Source: Piscinibacterium candidicorallinum (lineage in GTDB: Bacteria; Pseudomonadota; Gammaproteobacteria; Burkholderiales; Burkholderiaceae_C). From it: a stretch of DNA of 64,000 nt. The notes below the pieces were generated by a model. That model saw only the letters and a program-made list of their open reading frames with translations, searched no databases and had not been told where the DNA came from. Below, piece by piece: positions 8,166-17,157 of the stretch (position 1 is the first letter of the stretch; each line of letters starts with the position of its first letter). The position numbers and the translations under genes were made by a program. The stretch lies in NCBI RefSeq assembly GCF_047549485.1, contig NZ_CP180191.1, positions 1,178,001 through 1,242,000 on the forward strand, given 5' to 3'.

Positions 8166-9089
8166 CTAGTGCGTCTTGCTGTCTGGCGTTGCCGTGGCAA
8201 TGAGCCACACACCCGCTGCAGCGCAGGCAAAGGCCAGCCCGTGCGGCCAGGCCAGGCGCTCGCCCAGGAAGAGTGCGCCCACGAGGCAGGACGCAATTGG
8301 CAGTGCCACCGTGAACACGCCCGCCTGCGAGGCCGGCACCTTCTTCAGCCCGGTCATCCACAGCCACACGGCCCACTGGCTGGCCGCGAGTGAATAGAAC
8401 ACCAGCAGCAGCCAGCTCTGAGTGCTGACGCCGCCGAAGTCAAAGCGCGGCGTCATGAGCAGGTAGGTGCCGATGGCAAAGGGCAGGGTGAGCGCCAGCC
8501 CCACGAGATTGATGAGCGCGGACACACGCTTGGGCGACACCTGATCGGCCAGGCGCTTGCCGATCACGACATACAGCGCCTCGCAGAACACGGCGCCAAG
8601 CAGCAGCGCATTGCCCAGCAGTGCTGTGCGCACCTGCGCCGCCGACGCGGTGCCTGCAGTGTCCAGCTTGGCGAGGTTGATGAAGGCAATGGCCGCCACG
8701 GCCAGCAGCAGCGCGATGATCACGCGCCCGCCCGGCCGTTCACCGAGCATGAGCCAGGACAGGAGCGCCACCGCCGCCGGAATCAGGCTCATGATGATGC
8801 CCGCCGCACTGGCCGAGGACAGTGCCACGCCGTACAGCATGCAGGCCGAGAACAGGAAATTGCCGAAGAAGCTCTGCCAGAAGAGCCACATGCGGCTGGA
8901 CGGCGAGAGCGGCGCTTCGTCTGGCCCGAGCTTCAGCCAGGGCAGCATCACGATGGCGGCGATGCCAAAGCGCAAGCCCGCGAGGATGAACACCGGCAGC
9001 GCCGCTGTGAGCGGCTTGGACAGGGCCACATAGGTGCCCACCAGCGTCATGCTGGCCCAGAGGCTCAGGTAGGCGGCGGAACGGGTCAC
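8166..9089 (-). CDS. EamA/DMT family permease
   Basis: 307 residues with about ten hydrophobic segments in two EamA repeats (roughly 5-140 and 165-300), the drug/metabolite transporter layout, typically exporting amino acids or metabolites from the cytoplasm. Signature pieces include SALINLVGLALTLPFAIGTY and the C-terminal FLGERLAWPHGLAF. The start is a GTG that overlaps the miaA stop by 4 bp (GTGA), so it is the third gene of a mutL-miaA-eamA run. Substrate cannot be told from sequence. Confidence 0.88.
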   Translation of the reverse strand: MTRSAAYLSLWASMTLVGTYVALSKPLTAALPVFILAGLRFGIAAIVMLPWLKLGPDEAPLSPSSRMWLFWQSFFGNFLFSACMLYGVALSSASAAGIIMSLIPAAVALLSWLMLGERPGGRVIIALLLAVAAIAFINLAKLDTAGTASAAQVRTALLGNALLLGAVFCEALYVVIGKRLADQVSPKRVSALINLVGLALTLPFAIGTYLLMTPRFDFGGVSTQSWLLLVFYSLAASQWAVWLWMTGLKKVPASQAGVFTVALPIASCLVGALFLGERLAWPHGLAFACAAAGVWLIATATPDSKTH

Positions 9090-10054
9090 GCGGAGTGCAT
9101 CTCAAGGGCCGCGAGCAGATCGGGCAGCGAAGGCGCTTGCAGCACCACGTCTGCACCGAGCCCGCGCAGCCAGGTCATCTGCCGCTTGGCAAGCTGGCGC
9201 GTGGCCGTGATGGCGCGCTCGCGTGCGCTGGACAAGTCGCAATGGCCATCGAGGTGTTCCCAGAGCTGGCGGTAGCCCACGCTGCGGATGCTCGGCAGCT
9301 CGGCGTGCAGATCGCCACGCGCCTTCAGTGCGCGCACTTCGTCTAGCAGGCCGGCGGCGAGCATGGCGTCAAAGCGCTGCTCGGCAGCCTCGCGGCGCAG
9401 ATTTCGCTCGGGCTGGATGCTGATGTGCAGCAGGCGAAGCGGCGCAGGTTCATGCGCGGCGCCGCGTTGCAGTTCAGACAGGGGCTGGCCGGTGAGCTCG
9501 ATCACTTCCAGCGCACGCTGGATGCGCTGCTTGTCGTTCGGCGCCAGGCGCGCGGCGGTGGCGGGGTCGAGTGTGGCGAGCCGCGCGTGCATCGCGGGCC
9601 AGCCCTGGGCGGCCGCTTCGGCATCAATGCGTGCACGCAGCGCAGCGTCAGCTTGCGGCAGCGCGGACAGGCCCTCGGTCAGCGCCTTGAAATAGAGCAT
9701 GGTGCCCCCCACGATCAGCGGCAGCGCACCGCGCGCGCGGATGGCGGGCGTGAGCGAGCACACATCGCGCGCAAACTGCGCGGCGCTGTAGACCTCGGCC
9801 GGGTCGAGCAGATCAATCAGATGGTGCGGCACCGCAGCCTGCTCGGTAGCTGTGGGCTTGGCCGTGCCGATATTCATGCCGCGGTAGACCTGCGCAGAAT
9901 CCATGCTGATGATCTCGCAGGGCTGCTGACCCGCCCAGGTGGCGGCAAGCTGCAGGGCAAGCGCGGACTTGCCGCTGGCCGTGGGGCCGCTGATGACCAG
10001 CGCGTCGAAGCGGTCGAAAAGCTGCGCGGGGTTCAGTACCGAAATGCTGCCCAT
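9086..10054 (-). CDS. miaA: tRNA dimethylallyltransferase
   Basis: Adds the dimethylallyl group to N6 of A37 in tRNAs reading UNN codons. 322 residues, usual length. Visible: P-loop ISGPTASGKSALALQLA (about 17-33), the substrate site SMDSAQVYRGMNIGTAKPT, HHLIDLLDPAEVYSAAQFARD and, near the C-terminus, RQLAKRQMTWLRG for tRNA binding. The ATG at 10054 overlaps the mutL stop by one base, the conserved mutL-miaA arrangement of proteobacteria; the longer frame to 10129 runs back into mutL. Downstream it overlaps eamA by 4 bp. Confidence 0.97.
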   Translation of the reverse strand: MGSISVLNPAQLFDRFDALVISGPTASGKSALALQLAATWAGQQPCEIISMDSAQVYRGMNIGTAKPTATEQAAVPHHLIDLLDPAEVYSAAQFARDVCSLTPAIRARGALPLIVGGTMLYFKALTEGLSALPQADAALRARIDAEAAAQGWPAMHARLATLDPATAARLAPNDKQRIQRALEVIELTGQPLSELQRGAAHEPAPLRLLHISIQPERNLRREAAEQRFDAMLAAGLLDEVRALKARGDLHAELPSIRSVGYRQLWEHLDGHCDLSSARERAITATRQLAKRQMTWLRGLGADVVLQAPSLPDLLAALEMHSA

Positions 10055-11901
10055 CACTTCCCGCGCATGAACAGCCGATCCAGCTCGGCCAGGCTCCACT
10101 GCACCCAGGTGGGCCGGCCGTGGTTGCATTGGTCGGCGCGCTCGGTGGCTTCCATCTGGCGCAGCAGCGCGTTCATTTCAGGCAGGGTCAGCGCACGGTT
10201 GGCGCGCACCGCAGCGTGGCAGGCCATGGTGGCCAGCAGCTCATTGCGCGTGGCTTCCACCACCGTGGCGGAGCCGCTTTGCGCCATTTCATCGAGCACG
10301 TCACGGAACAGCTGCGTCGCATCCGCATCGGCCAAGAGCCGCGGCACGGCGCGCAGCAGTGCCTGCGTCTCGGAGGCCATGGAGTATTCAAAGCCCAATT
10401 GCGCAAGCGCAGCCGGTTCGTCCGCCGCGGCCTGCGCCTGTTCGGCCGTGAGCAGCACGGGCAGGGGCACCAGCAGGCTCTGCGCCTCCACGGTGCGGGC
10501 GTCGAGCGAGCGCTTGAGCTGCTCGTACAGGATGCGCTCGTGCGCGGCATGCATGTCCACCAGCACCAGCCCGCGGTTGTTCTGCGCAAGGATGTAGATG
10601 CCGTGCAGCTGGGCGACGGCAAAGCCCAGGGGCGTGCCCTCGTTCTCGCTTGTCTGGCGAGGATCTTCAGGTCCTCTGCCTGAAGACGCTTGCCCAGAGC
10701 CGTTCTCCAGAGGCATGCCTTGAAGATCCGCACCGGGCAAGCGGAAAGCGGCAGGTGCCTCGATGGACTGCCCCTGCGACAGCGCCTGCTGCACAAAGGC
10801 CAGGTAGGCGCTGGAGCGCTCCGCCGCAAACATGGGCTGCTGCTGCGGCAGCGGGTAGGGCAGCGGAGCTGCCGGGGCAGCTTGTGCGGTGGGTGTCGCG
10901 GCCGTTCCCGCAGTGCGTGAGAGCGCGGACTTGATGGCCTGCACCACAAAACCATGCACCGCCCGACTGTCGCGAAAGCGCACCTCGGCCTTGGCGGGGT
11001 GCACGTTCACATCCACCGTCATCGGGTCCACAGACAGGAACAGGCAATAGTCCGGTTGCAGCTGACCATGCAGCACATCCTCATACGCGGCGCGCATGGC
11101 ATGGGCCAGCAGCTTGTCGCGAACCGCACGGCCATTCACAAAGAAGTACTGGTGGCTGGCGCGGCCCTTGGCAGCGGTGGGCAGGGCCACTCGGCCCACC
11201 AGGCTCAAGGCGCCGTGCGCGTCGATCGGTACGCTCACGCCTTGGAAGTCCTCACCCAGCACCTGGCGGATGCGCGCGTCCAGCGGGCCGGCCGGATAGT
11301 TGCGCAGTACCTTGCCGTTGTGGATGACCGTGAAGCCCACCTGGGGCGCCGCGAGTGCCTGGCGGTCCAGCGCCTCGATGCAGTGGCCCAGCTCCGTGCC
11401 TTCCTGCTTGAGGAACTTGCGCCGCGCCGGCGTCTGGGAAAAGAGGTTGCGCACATCCACCACCGTGCCGCGGCTGCCCGCGGCCGGGCTGGCCGTCCAG
11501 CTGCCTGTGGCGTTGTCCAGCAGGGTGGCGGCCTGCGCGTCAGCCGTGCGGGAGGTGACGCTCATGTGCGCCACCGAGGCGATCGCGGCCAGGGCTTCGC
11601 CCCGGAAGCCGAAGCTCGCCACGCTTTCCAGCTCGGTGAGGGAGCGGATCTTGCTCGTGGCGTGGCGCGTCACGGCCAAGGGCAGCTCATCGGCCACGAT
11701 GCCGGCACCGTCGTCTTCCACGCAGATGCGTCCGATGCCGCCGGCCTCCAGACGCAGGGTGATGCGGCTCGCGCCCGCGTCTACGGCGTTTTCAATGAGT
11801 TCCTTGACCACGCTGGCCGGGCGCTCGACCACCTCACCCGCGGCGATCTGAGAGATCAGCGCGTCGGGCAGCAGGGCGATGGAGCGCAACGGGGCAGACA
11901 T
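10054..11901 (-). CDS. mutL: DNA mismatch repair protein MutL
   Basis: 615 residues. The N-terminal GHKL ATPase has ISQIAAGEVVERPASVVKEL, ELIENAVDAGA, FGFRGEALAAI and VDVNVHPAKAEVRF. After a linker of about 340-420, the C-terminal dimerisation domain has VDMHAAHERILYE (DxHA-x2-E-x4-E, Met in place of Gln) plus ACHAAVRA and CNHGRPT, which suggest a metal-dependent nicking endonuclease as in bacteria lacking MutH. The ATG at 11901 matches the family; the frame extends upstream without similarity. Unusual: linker residues about 385-418 are encoded by an inverted pair of the dispersed repeat (10647-10747). It heads the mutL-miaA-eamA run. Confidence 0.97.
   Translation of the reverse strand: MSAPLRSIALLPDALISQIAAGEVVERPASVVKELIENAVDAGASRITLRLEAGGIGRICVEDDGAGIVADELPLAVTRHATSKIRSLTELESVASFGFRGEALAAIASVAHMSVTSRTADAQAATLLDNATGSWTASPAAGSRGTVVDVRNLFSQTPARRKFLKQEGTELGHCIEALDRQALAAPQVGFTVIHNGKVLRNYPAGPLDARIRQVLGEDFQGVSVPIDAHGALSLVGRVALPTAAKGRASHQYFFVNGRAVRDKLLAHAMRAAYEDVLHGQLQPDYCLFLSVDPMTVDVNVHPAKAEVRFRDSRAVHGFVVQAIKSALSRTAGTAATPTAQAAPAAPLPYPLPQQQPMFAAERSSAYLAFVQQALSQGQSIEAPAAFRLPGADLQGMPLENGSGQASSGRGPEDPRQTSENEGTPLGFAVAQLHGIYILAQNNRGLVLVDMHAAHERILYEQLKRSLDARTVEAQSLLVPLPVLLTAEQAQAAADEPAALAQLGFEYSMASETQALLRAVPRLLADADATQLFRDVLDEMAQSGSATVVEATRNELLATMACHAAVRANRALTLPEMNALLRQMEATERADQCNHGRPTWVQWSLAELDRLFMRGK
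10647..10747. repeat. Inverted pair of the dispersed repeat inside mutL
   Basis: On the plus strand the left half reads CGCTTGTCTGGCGAGGATC, then TTCAG, GTCCTCT and GCCTGAAGA, matching the family consensus CGCTTGTCTGGCGCGGCTC-TTCAG closely. The right half ends TTGAAGATCCGC-ACC-GGGCAAGCGGAAAGC, the reverse complement of the same left end. The two halves face each other. The DNA stays open in the mutL frame, encoding a Gly/Ser/Glu-rich linker of about 33 residues. Confidence 0.7.
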
Positions 11902-12055
11902 GGCGCGGATTGTAGGGAGCCGCGCCGATCGATCCCATGCAGTCGGCTCGGCGAGCTGCCGCGTACCGGCCGCCCCGTGCAAGATGGGCGCCATGTTCGG
12001 CAGATAACATCGGCGCAGTCCGCACGGGCGGAACGCAGACTCGATACAAGGACGC

Positions 12056-12706
12056 ATGGAATTTCTCACCGAGGCCCTGCGCTGGGTGCTGGAACTGGAC
12101 AAGCACATCGGCGGCTTCTGGGCGCAGTACGGGCTCTGGCTGTATGTGCTGGTGTTCTGCATCGTGTTTGCCGAGACCGGGCTCGTCGTCACGCCCTGGC
12201 TGCCCGGCGATTCGCTGCTCTTCGTACTCGGGGCACTGGCTGCAGCGGGCGGGCCGAATGTCTGGATGCTGATCGCGATCCTGATCGTCGCCGCCATCCT
12301 GGGCAACACCAGCAACTACTGGATCGGGCGCTGGCTGGGGCCCAGGGTCTTTCACTACGAGCACACACGCCTGCTCTCCAAGGACGTGTTGATGCGCACC
12401 CATAGCTTCTATGAAAAGCATGGTGGCATCACGATCGTCGTCAGCCGCTTTTTGCCGCTGATCCGGACCTTTGCGCCCTTCGTGGCTGGCATTGGCAGCA
12501 TGCCGCACCACCGCTTCCAGCTCTTTTCCATTACAGGCGGCATCGCATGGGTCTGCGTCTTTGTGGGGGCGGGCTACTTCTTCGGCAGCATCCCGGTAGT
12601 GAAGAACAATCTGCCGCTGGTGATCGTCGGCGTGATCTTCATCTCCTTTCTGCCGCTGGCCTTTGAAGCCCTGCGCACTTGGCTGGAAAAGCGCAAGGCA
12701 CGATGA
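12056..12706 (+). CDS. DedA family membrane protein
   Basis: 216 residues. The DedA/SNARE-associated core is present: FAETGLVVTPWLPGDSLLF near residue 40, GNTSNYWIGRWLGP (about 83) and SRFLPLIRTFAPFVAGIG with the conserved Arg residues, then hydrophobic C-terminal helices. DedA proteins are inner-membrane proteins of the VTT superfamily; members have been implicated in undecaprenyl-phosphate or phosphatidylethanolamine flipping and in proton-motive-force homeostasis. It is divergent from mutL across about 150 bp and overlaps the next gene by 4 bp (ATGA). Specific lipid unknown. Confidence 0.92.
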   Translation: MEFLTEALRWVLELDKHIGGFWAQYGLWLYVLVFCIVFAETGLVVTPWLPGDSLLFVLGALAAAGGPNVWMLIAILIVAAILGNTSNYWIGRWLGPRVFHYEHTRLLSKDVLMRTHSFYEKHGGITIVVSRFLPLIRTFAPFVAGIGSMPHHRFQLFSITGGIAWVCVFVGAGYFFGSIPVVKNNLPLVIVGVIFISFLPLAFEALRTWLEKRKAR

Positions 12707-13857
12707 TGTCCTACACACATTCGGGCATCGAAGCGCTCTGGATGCGCGGCGGCACGAGCAAGGGCCTGTTCCTGCGGGCTGCCGACCTGCCAGAAGATGC
12801 AACGGCCCGCAGCCTGCTGCTAGCCCGTCTGCTCGGCAGCCCCGACCCCTACAAGGCGCAGATCGACGGTCTGGGCGGCGCGACTTCGTCCACCAGCAAG
12901 GTGGTGCTGCTGGCCCGCAGTGCCCGTGCCGATGCAGACATCGACTACCTCTTCGGCCAGGTGAGCATCGACACCGCCCACATCGACTGGAGCGGCAACT
13001 GCGGCAACCTGAGCGCCGCTGTGGGGCCCGCAGCCTTCCACCTCGGCCTGCTGCCGGTGCCGCAAGGTGACCACGCCATCGTCCGCATCTGGCAGATGAA
13101 TATCGGCAAGCACATCCTGGCTCGCGTGCCGCTTGCGCACGGGCAGGTGCAGGAGCAGGGCGAGTTCATGCTGGATGGCGTGGCCTTTGCGGCCGCGCCG
13201 ATCGAACTCACCTTCGTGGACCCGGCGCCGGATGACGATGTTGGTGATGCCCGCGGGCTCTTCCCCACCGGCCGCCTGATCGACCGACTGGAACCGGCGG
13301 TGGGTATGCCGATCGATGCCACGCTGATCACCGCCGGCAACCCGACCGTGATCGTGCGTGCGGCCGATCTGTGTCTGGTGGGCGACGAACTGCAGCCGCA
13401 GATCAATGGCGACGCCGCGCTGCTGTCGCGCCTGGAAGCCATCCGCGCCGCCGGCAGCGTGGCCATGGGTCTGGCCGAGAGCCTTGAAGCCGCCACCCAC
13501 AGCCGGCCGGCGACGCCCAAGATCGCTTTCATCGCGCCGCCCGCGCGATACATCAGCTCAGCAGGCAAAACGATCGAAGCCAGCGAGATCGACCTCCTCG
13601 CCCGCATCCTGTCCATGGGCAAGCTGCACCACGCGTTTACGGGCACCGGCTCGGTGGGACTGGCTGCGGCCTGCGCTGTGCCGGGCACGATCGCATCGCA
13701 GATTGCCGGGCAGCGGGCTCACCTGCGAATCGGCCACACCTCGGGTGTACTCGCCGTGGGCGCCAAAGCCGAGCAGCGCGCCGACGGCTGGACCGTTACC
13801 GAAGCGACGATGACCCGCAGTGCACGGCGCTTGATGCAAGGGAGGGTGTTTGGGTGA
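12703..13857 (+). CDS. PrpF/GalD-type isomerase family protein
   Basis: 384 residues of the PrpF family, which shares the diaminopimelate epimerase fold; known members isomerise 2-methylaconitate (PrpF) or 4-oxalomesaconate (GalD). Visible: LWMRGGTSKGLFLRAADLP at the N-terminus, LGGATSSTSKVVLL, the Cys-containing DWSGNCGNLSAAVGP (about 98-112) and C-terminal GTGSVGLAAAC and IGHTSGVLAVGA. Full family length. No prpB/C/D or protocatechuate genes are nearby, so the substrate is open. The ATG at 12703 overlaps dedA by 4 bp and the stop overlaps the next gene by 4 bp. Confidence 0.88.
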   Translation: MMSYTHSGIEALWMRGGTSKGLFLRAADLPEDATARSLLLARLLGSPDPYKAQIDGLGGATSSTSKVVLLARSARADADIDYLFGQVSIDTAHIDWSGNCGNLSAAVGPAAFHLGLLPVPQGDHAIVRIWQMNIGKHILARVPLAHGQVQEQGEFMLDGVAFAAAPIELTFVDPAPDDDVGDARGLFPTGRLIDRLEPAVGMPIDATLITAGNPTVIVRAADLCLVGDELQPQINGDAALLSRLEAIRAAGSVAMGLAESLEAATHSRPATPKIAFIAPPARYISSAGKTIEASEIDLLARILSMGKLHHAFTGTGSVGLAAACAVPGTIASQIAGQRAHLRIGHTSGVLAVGAKAEQRADGWTVTEATMTRSARRLMQGRVFG

Positions 13858-14792
13858 GTACCTGGGTGAATCGCGTGGCGTGTGCCAGTCTGGGTTTGGC
13901 GATCCCGGTTCTGCTCGCGACTTCTCCGATCCTTGCAGTGCTTGCCACGGCCTCCGTTGGGTCAGCGGAAGCGGCACAGGCGACTCAAACGCTCTCACTG
14001 GTGGCCGAGTGGGTAATTCCTGCGCTGCTCATGGGCGGGACCCTGCTAGCCGTGCCTCACTTGAGGCTCTTGGAACGCCCCGGATTGAGCGCAGGGGTGA
14101 CGTGCTTCGCATGTATCGTTGGCGTGGCCTTGAGTTGGTCCTTGGGAGGGATCCGCGGCGGAGCCGAGCGGTGGTTCTGCCTAGCAGTGATTTTGGGTGG
14201 CATCTGGGGTCTCATTTCCGCTGGCTTGTTTCGCAGAATCGTGCAGACCGCGAGGACCATGGGCTCTGAGCCGCTTACATCTTCAGAGTTAGGTAGGAGC
14301 CAGCCGGATCAAGTCGGTCAGCAAGCTCGATCGGAGGCAGACTTCCGAGTGACATGTGCGCTCTATCGATGGGGAGGCAGTGTCTTCGGACTAGCTGCAT
14401 TCGGAATCGTGGCGTTCGACTCGGCGGACCTGCCAACCTGGCTTCAACTCGTCTGCGCCGGCGGTGGCATGTATGGTCTCTGGGTGGTGTGTTGGACAGG
14501 CCAACTGACCCTTTCGCGTGTTGCGATCACGCACCGAAACATCTTCGGTACCTACTCCATACGTTGGAGCGAGATTGATCGCGTTGAGTTCGGAAGCGCG
14601 TACGGAACAGAAACCTATGTCTTCTTTGGAGTGGGCAAGCATTTCGCCGTTTATGGACCGATGGTCTGGTCTGGTGCAGATATCGAGAAGGCAAAGCAGC
14701 TGCTTGCCGAAGAGTTACAGGCCCGATCGCTGATCCCCGTGCAGACCAAATCGGCGGAGTGGCGCACCCACAAGAACGTCCGGTTGCGGTGA
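13854..14792 (+). CDS. Hypothetical membrane protein with PH-like C-terminal domain
   Basis: 312 residues from a GTG overlapping the prpF-like stop by 4 bp. Hydrophobic segments lie at about 10-35, 48-68, 78-98, 105-125 and 165-215. The last 100 residues look soluble: VAITHRNIFGTYSIRWSEID then a short beta-rich stretch and the helix DIEKAKQLLAEELQA, resembling the bacterial PH-like domains that follow membrane helices. A region at 150-160 is Gln/Arg-rich. Codon usage is less GC-biased than in the flanking genes. No function can be assigned. Confidence 0.7.
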   Translation: MSTWVNRVACASLGLAIPVLLATSPILAVLATASVGSAEAAQATQTLSLVAEWVIPALLMGGTLLAVPHLRLLERPGLSAGVTCFACIVGVALSWSLGGIRGGAERWFCLAVILGGIWGLISAGLFRRIVQTARTMGSEPLTSSELGRSQPDQVGQQARSEADFRVTCALYRWGGSVFGLAAFGIVAFDSADLPTWLQLVCAGGGMYGLWVVCWTGQLTLSRVAITHRNIFGTYSIRWSEIDRVEFGSAYGTETYVFFGVGKHFAVYGPMVWSGADIEKAKQLLAEELQARSLIPVQTKSAEWRTHKNVRLR

Positions 14793-14844
14793 CTGGTTCT
14801 GTTCATCCAGCTCTCGACCTGAACCACAGGACTGAAAAGCTTCC

Positions 14845-16089
14845 ATGAGCACGATCCAGCCCTTCCTCGGCATCATCCTCATGCTCGCCCTGTGCTGGGC
14901 CATTTCCGAAGACCGCAAGGCCATCCAGTGGCGACCGGTCTGGACGGGCATGCTGCTGGCCTTCGTGATGATGCTGGCGCTGCAGAAGCTCACCGGTCTG
15001 CAGCCGGTGATGGCGGCCATGAACGGCGCGGTGGATGCCCTGGCGGCGGCCACACGGCAGGGCACGAGCTTTGTGTTTGGCTACCTCGGCGGTGGCGGCA
15101 CGCCATTTGCGGTGAGCAATCCGAACGCCGGCTTCGTGCTCGCCTTCCAGGCCTTGCCCATTGCGCTGGTGGTGGGCGCGCTGTCGGCGCTGCTGTTCTA
15201 TTGGGGCGTGCTGCCCTTGGTGGTGCGTGGCTTTGCCTGGCTGCTGAAGAAGACCATGGGCGTGGGTGGCGCCACCGGGCTGTCGGCCGCGGCGAATGTG
15301 TTCCTCGGGCAGGTGGAGGCGCCGCTGGTGGTCAAGCCCTATCTGGCCACCATGACCCGCGGCGAACTCTTCGTGGTGATCACCTGCGGTATGGCGACCA
15401 TCGCGGGCACGGTGCTGGTGGTGTATGCGGCCATGCTCGGCCCGCTGATTCCCGGCGCGCTGTCGCATCTGCTGATCTGCTCGTTCGTGTCTACGCCGGT
15501 CGCCATTGCCATCTGTGCGCTGATGGTGCCCTTGACCCCGAGCGACGATGCCAAGGTGGAACTGCCCGAGGAGGATCGCAGCGCAATCGGTGCCATTACG
15601 CGCGGCACCACGGATGCGTTGCAGATCGTGCTGGCGATCGTGGCGATGCTGATTGTGTTTGTAGCGCTGGTGGCGCTGGCCAATTCGCTACTCGGCCTGC
15701 TGCCCCAGGTGCTGGGTGCGCCGCTGACCCTGGAGCGCGTGTTCGGCTGGCTGTTTGCACCGCTGGCCTGGCTGATCGGCGTGCCCTGGGAAGAGGCGCA
15801 TGTGGCCGGCAATCTGCTGGGCAAGAAGACCGTGATCAATGAGTTTCTGGCCTATCTGGATCTGGCCGGCGCGCCGGGACAGCAGCTTTCGGAGCGCAGC
15901 CGTCTGCTGATGCTCTATGCCCTGTGCGGCTTTGCCAACTTTGGCAGCCTGGGCATTGCGCTGGCGAGCCTTCGCACCCTGCTCCCTCCGGATCGGCAGG
16001 CCGTGCTCGCCAGCCTGGGGCTGAAGTCCATCCTGGCTGGCCTGCTGTCGACCTGCATCACTGCCGCGCTTGTGGCACTGATCGTCTGA
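14845..16089 (+). CDS. Concentrative nucleoside transporter, NupC family
   Basis: 414 residues, an inner-membrane ion-coupled nucleoside importer of the CNT family. Conserved pieces in order: GYLGGGGTPFAV, FQALPIALVVGALSALLFYW, AANVFLGQVEAPLVVKPYL, the helical-hairpin region GKKTVINEFLAYLDL and FANFGSLGIALASL near the C-terminus. About ten hydrophobic segments. The ATG at 14845 begins MSTIQPFLG, typical of the family. An EamA permease follows 7 bp downstream. The coupling ion is not decidable here. Confidence 0.92.
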   Translation: MSTIQPFLGIILMLALCWAISEDRKAIQWRPVWTGMLLAFVMMLALQKLTGLQPVMAAMNGAVDALAAATRQGTSFVFGYLGGGGTPFAVSNPNAGFVLAFQALPIALVVGALSALLFYWGVLPLVVRGFAWLLKKTMGVGGATGLSAAANVFLGQVEAPLVVKPYLATMTRGELFVVITCGMATIAGTVLVVYAAMLGPLIPGALSHLLICSFVSTPVAIAICALMVPLTPSDDAKVELPEEDRSAIGAITRGTTDALQIVLAIVAMLIVFVALVALANSLLGLLPQVLGAPLTLERVFGWLFAPLAWLIGVPWEEAHVAGNLLGKKTVINEFLAYLDLAGAPGQQLSERSRLLMLYALCGFANFGSLGIALASLRTLLPPDRQAVLASLGLKSILAGLLSTCITAALVALIV

Positions 16090-16096
16090 GGTGCCG

Positions 16097-17047
16097 ATGA
16101 GTCAGATCGAAGCTGCTGCGTCAGACGCGGCGCAGGGTAGTGCGGCCGACCCAAAGCCACTGCGCCGCGCGCATCTGGATGCCTGGGCGGTGCTGTTGCT
16201 GCTGGGTTGCTGTGCGCTGTGGGGCATGACACAGGTAGCCATCAAGCTGGCGCTGCCGGAGGTCGGCCCGCTGGCGCAGAACATGATCCGCAACATCGTG
16301 GCCGCGGCGCTGATCCTGGCGTGGATGCGCTGGCGCGGCATTGGGTTTGGTGTGCGGGACGGGATGCTCGGCCCGGGGCTGCTGGTAGGGGCGCTGTTTG
16401 CGCTCGAGTTCGCCTTCCTGTTCTCCGCGCTGACCATGACCACCGCTGCGCGCGGCACGGTATTCATCAATTCTTCACCCTTGATCGTGGCGGTGCTGCT
16501 GGCGATTCTGGTGCCTGCCGAGCGCTTGAAGCCCCTGCAGATCGGCGGGCTGGTTCTCGCCTTTGCCGCGCTGGCCTATGCCTTTTCGGATGCGTTCAGC
16601 GGCGCCGGCCTGCCCGGCCAGTGGCGGGGCGACGTGCTTATGCTCAGCGCCGCCGTGCTCTGGGGCCTCACCACCGTGATCATTCGTGTCAGCCGACTGC
16701 GCCACGCCCCGGCCGAGACCACGCTGGCCTACCAGCTCTGCGCCGCAGCGGTGCTCGGTCCGATCATGTGGGCCGCGAGCGGCGAACCCTGGCCGTCGCA
16801 GTGGTCCTGGGTTTCTGTGGGGTCGCTCGCCTATCAGGCCGTGATCGTGACCTTCATCAGCTATCTGGTGTGGTTCTGGCTGCTAACGCGCTATCCCGCC
16901 ACGCGGGTGCAGTCCTTTGCGCTGTTCTCGCCGGTGTTCGGCGTCATCGGCGCAGGGGTCATCTTGGGCGAACCGATCGGCTGGAAGCTGATGGTCGCAC
17001 TCGCGGCGATCCTCGCGGGGATTACGCTTTTGAATCGCCGGTCTTGA
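16097..17047 (+). CDS. EamA/DMT family permease
   Basis: 316 residues with ten predicted membrane helices in two EamA repeats (about 30-155 and 175-312). The first helix contains LLGCCALWGMTQVAIKLALP; the end has IGAGVILGEPIGWKLMVAL. A polar N-terminus of about 30 residues precedes the first helix. The ATG at 16097 has GAGGTG upstream; a GTG at 16091 is less likely. It follows the nucleoside permease closely and is probably cotranscribed, so it might export a related metabolite, which is inference only. It converges with the amidase gene across about 110 bp in which nothing else was seen. Confidence 0.88.
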   Translation: MSQIEAAASDAAQGSAADPKPLRRAHLDAWAVLLLLGCCALWGMTQVAIKLALPEVGPLAQNMIRNIVAAALILAWMRWRGIGFGVRDGMLGPGLLVGALFALEFAFLFSALTMTTAARGTVFINSSPLIVAVLLAILVPAERLKPLQIGGLVLAFAALAYAFSDAFSGAGLPGQWRGDVLMLSAAVLWGLTTVIIRVSRLRHAPAETTLAYQLCAAAVLGPIMWAASGEPWPSQWSWVSVGSLAYQAVIVTFISYLVWFWLLTRYPATRVQSFALFSPVFGVIGAGVILGEPIGWKLMVALAAILAGITLLNRRS

Positions 17048-17157
17048 ATTGTTTCATTATCGGACGTTTTCGTTTAGAAGCAGAGAATGCCCAACTCCGC
17101 TCACGATGTGCGGAAGTACGGGATTTTGCGTTGCAGAAAACATCTGATTTCGGCCGT

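Noticed and set aside
10647..10747. Frameshift or pseudogene interpretation of mutL
   Set aside because: The frame is open through the repeat pair and both flanking domains are intact, including the C-terminal metal-site motifs.
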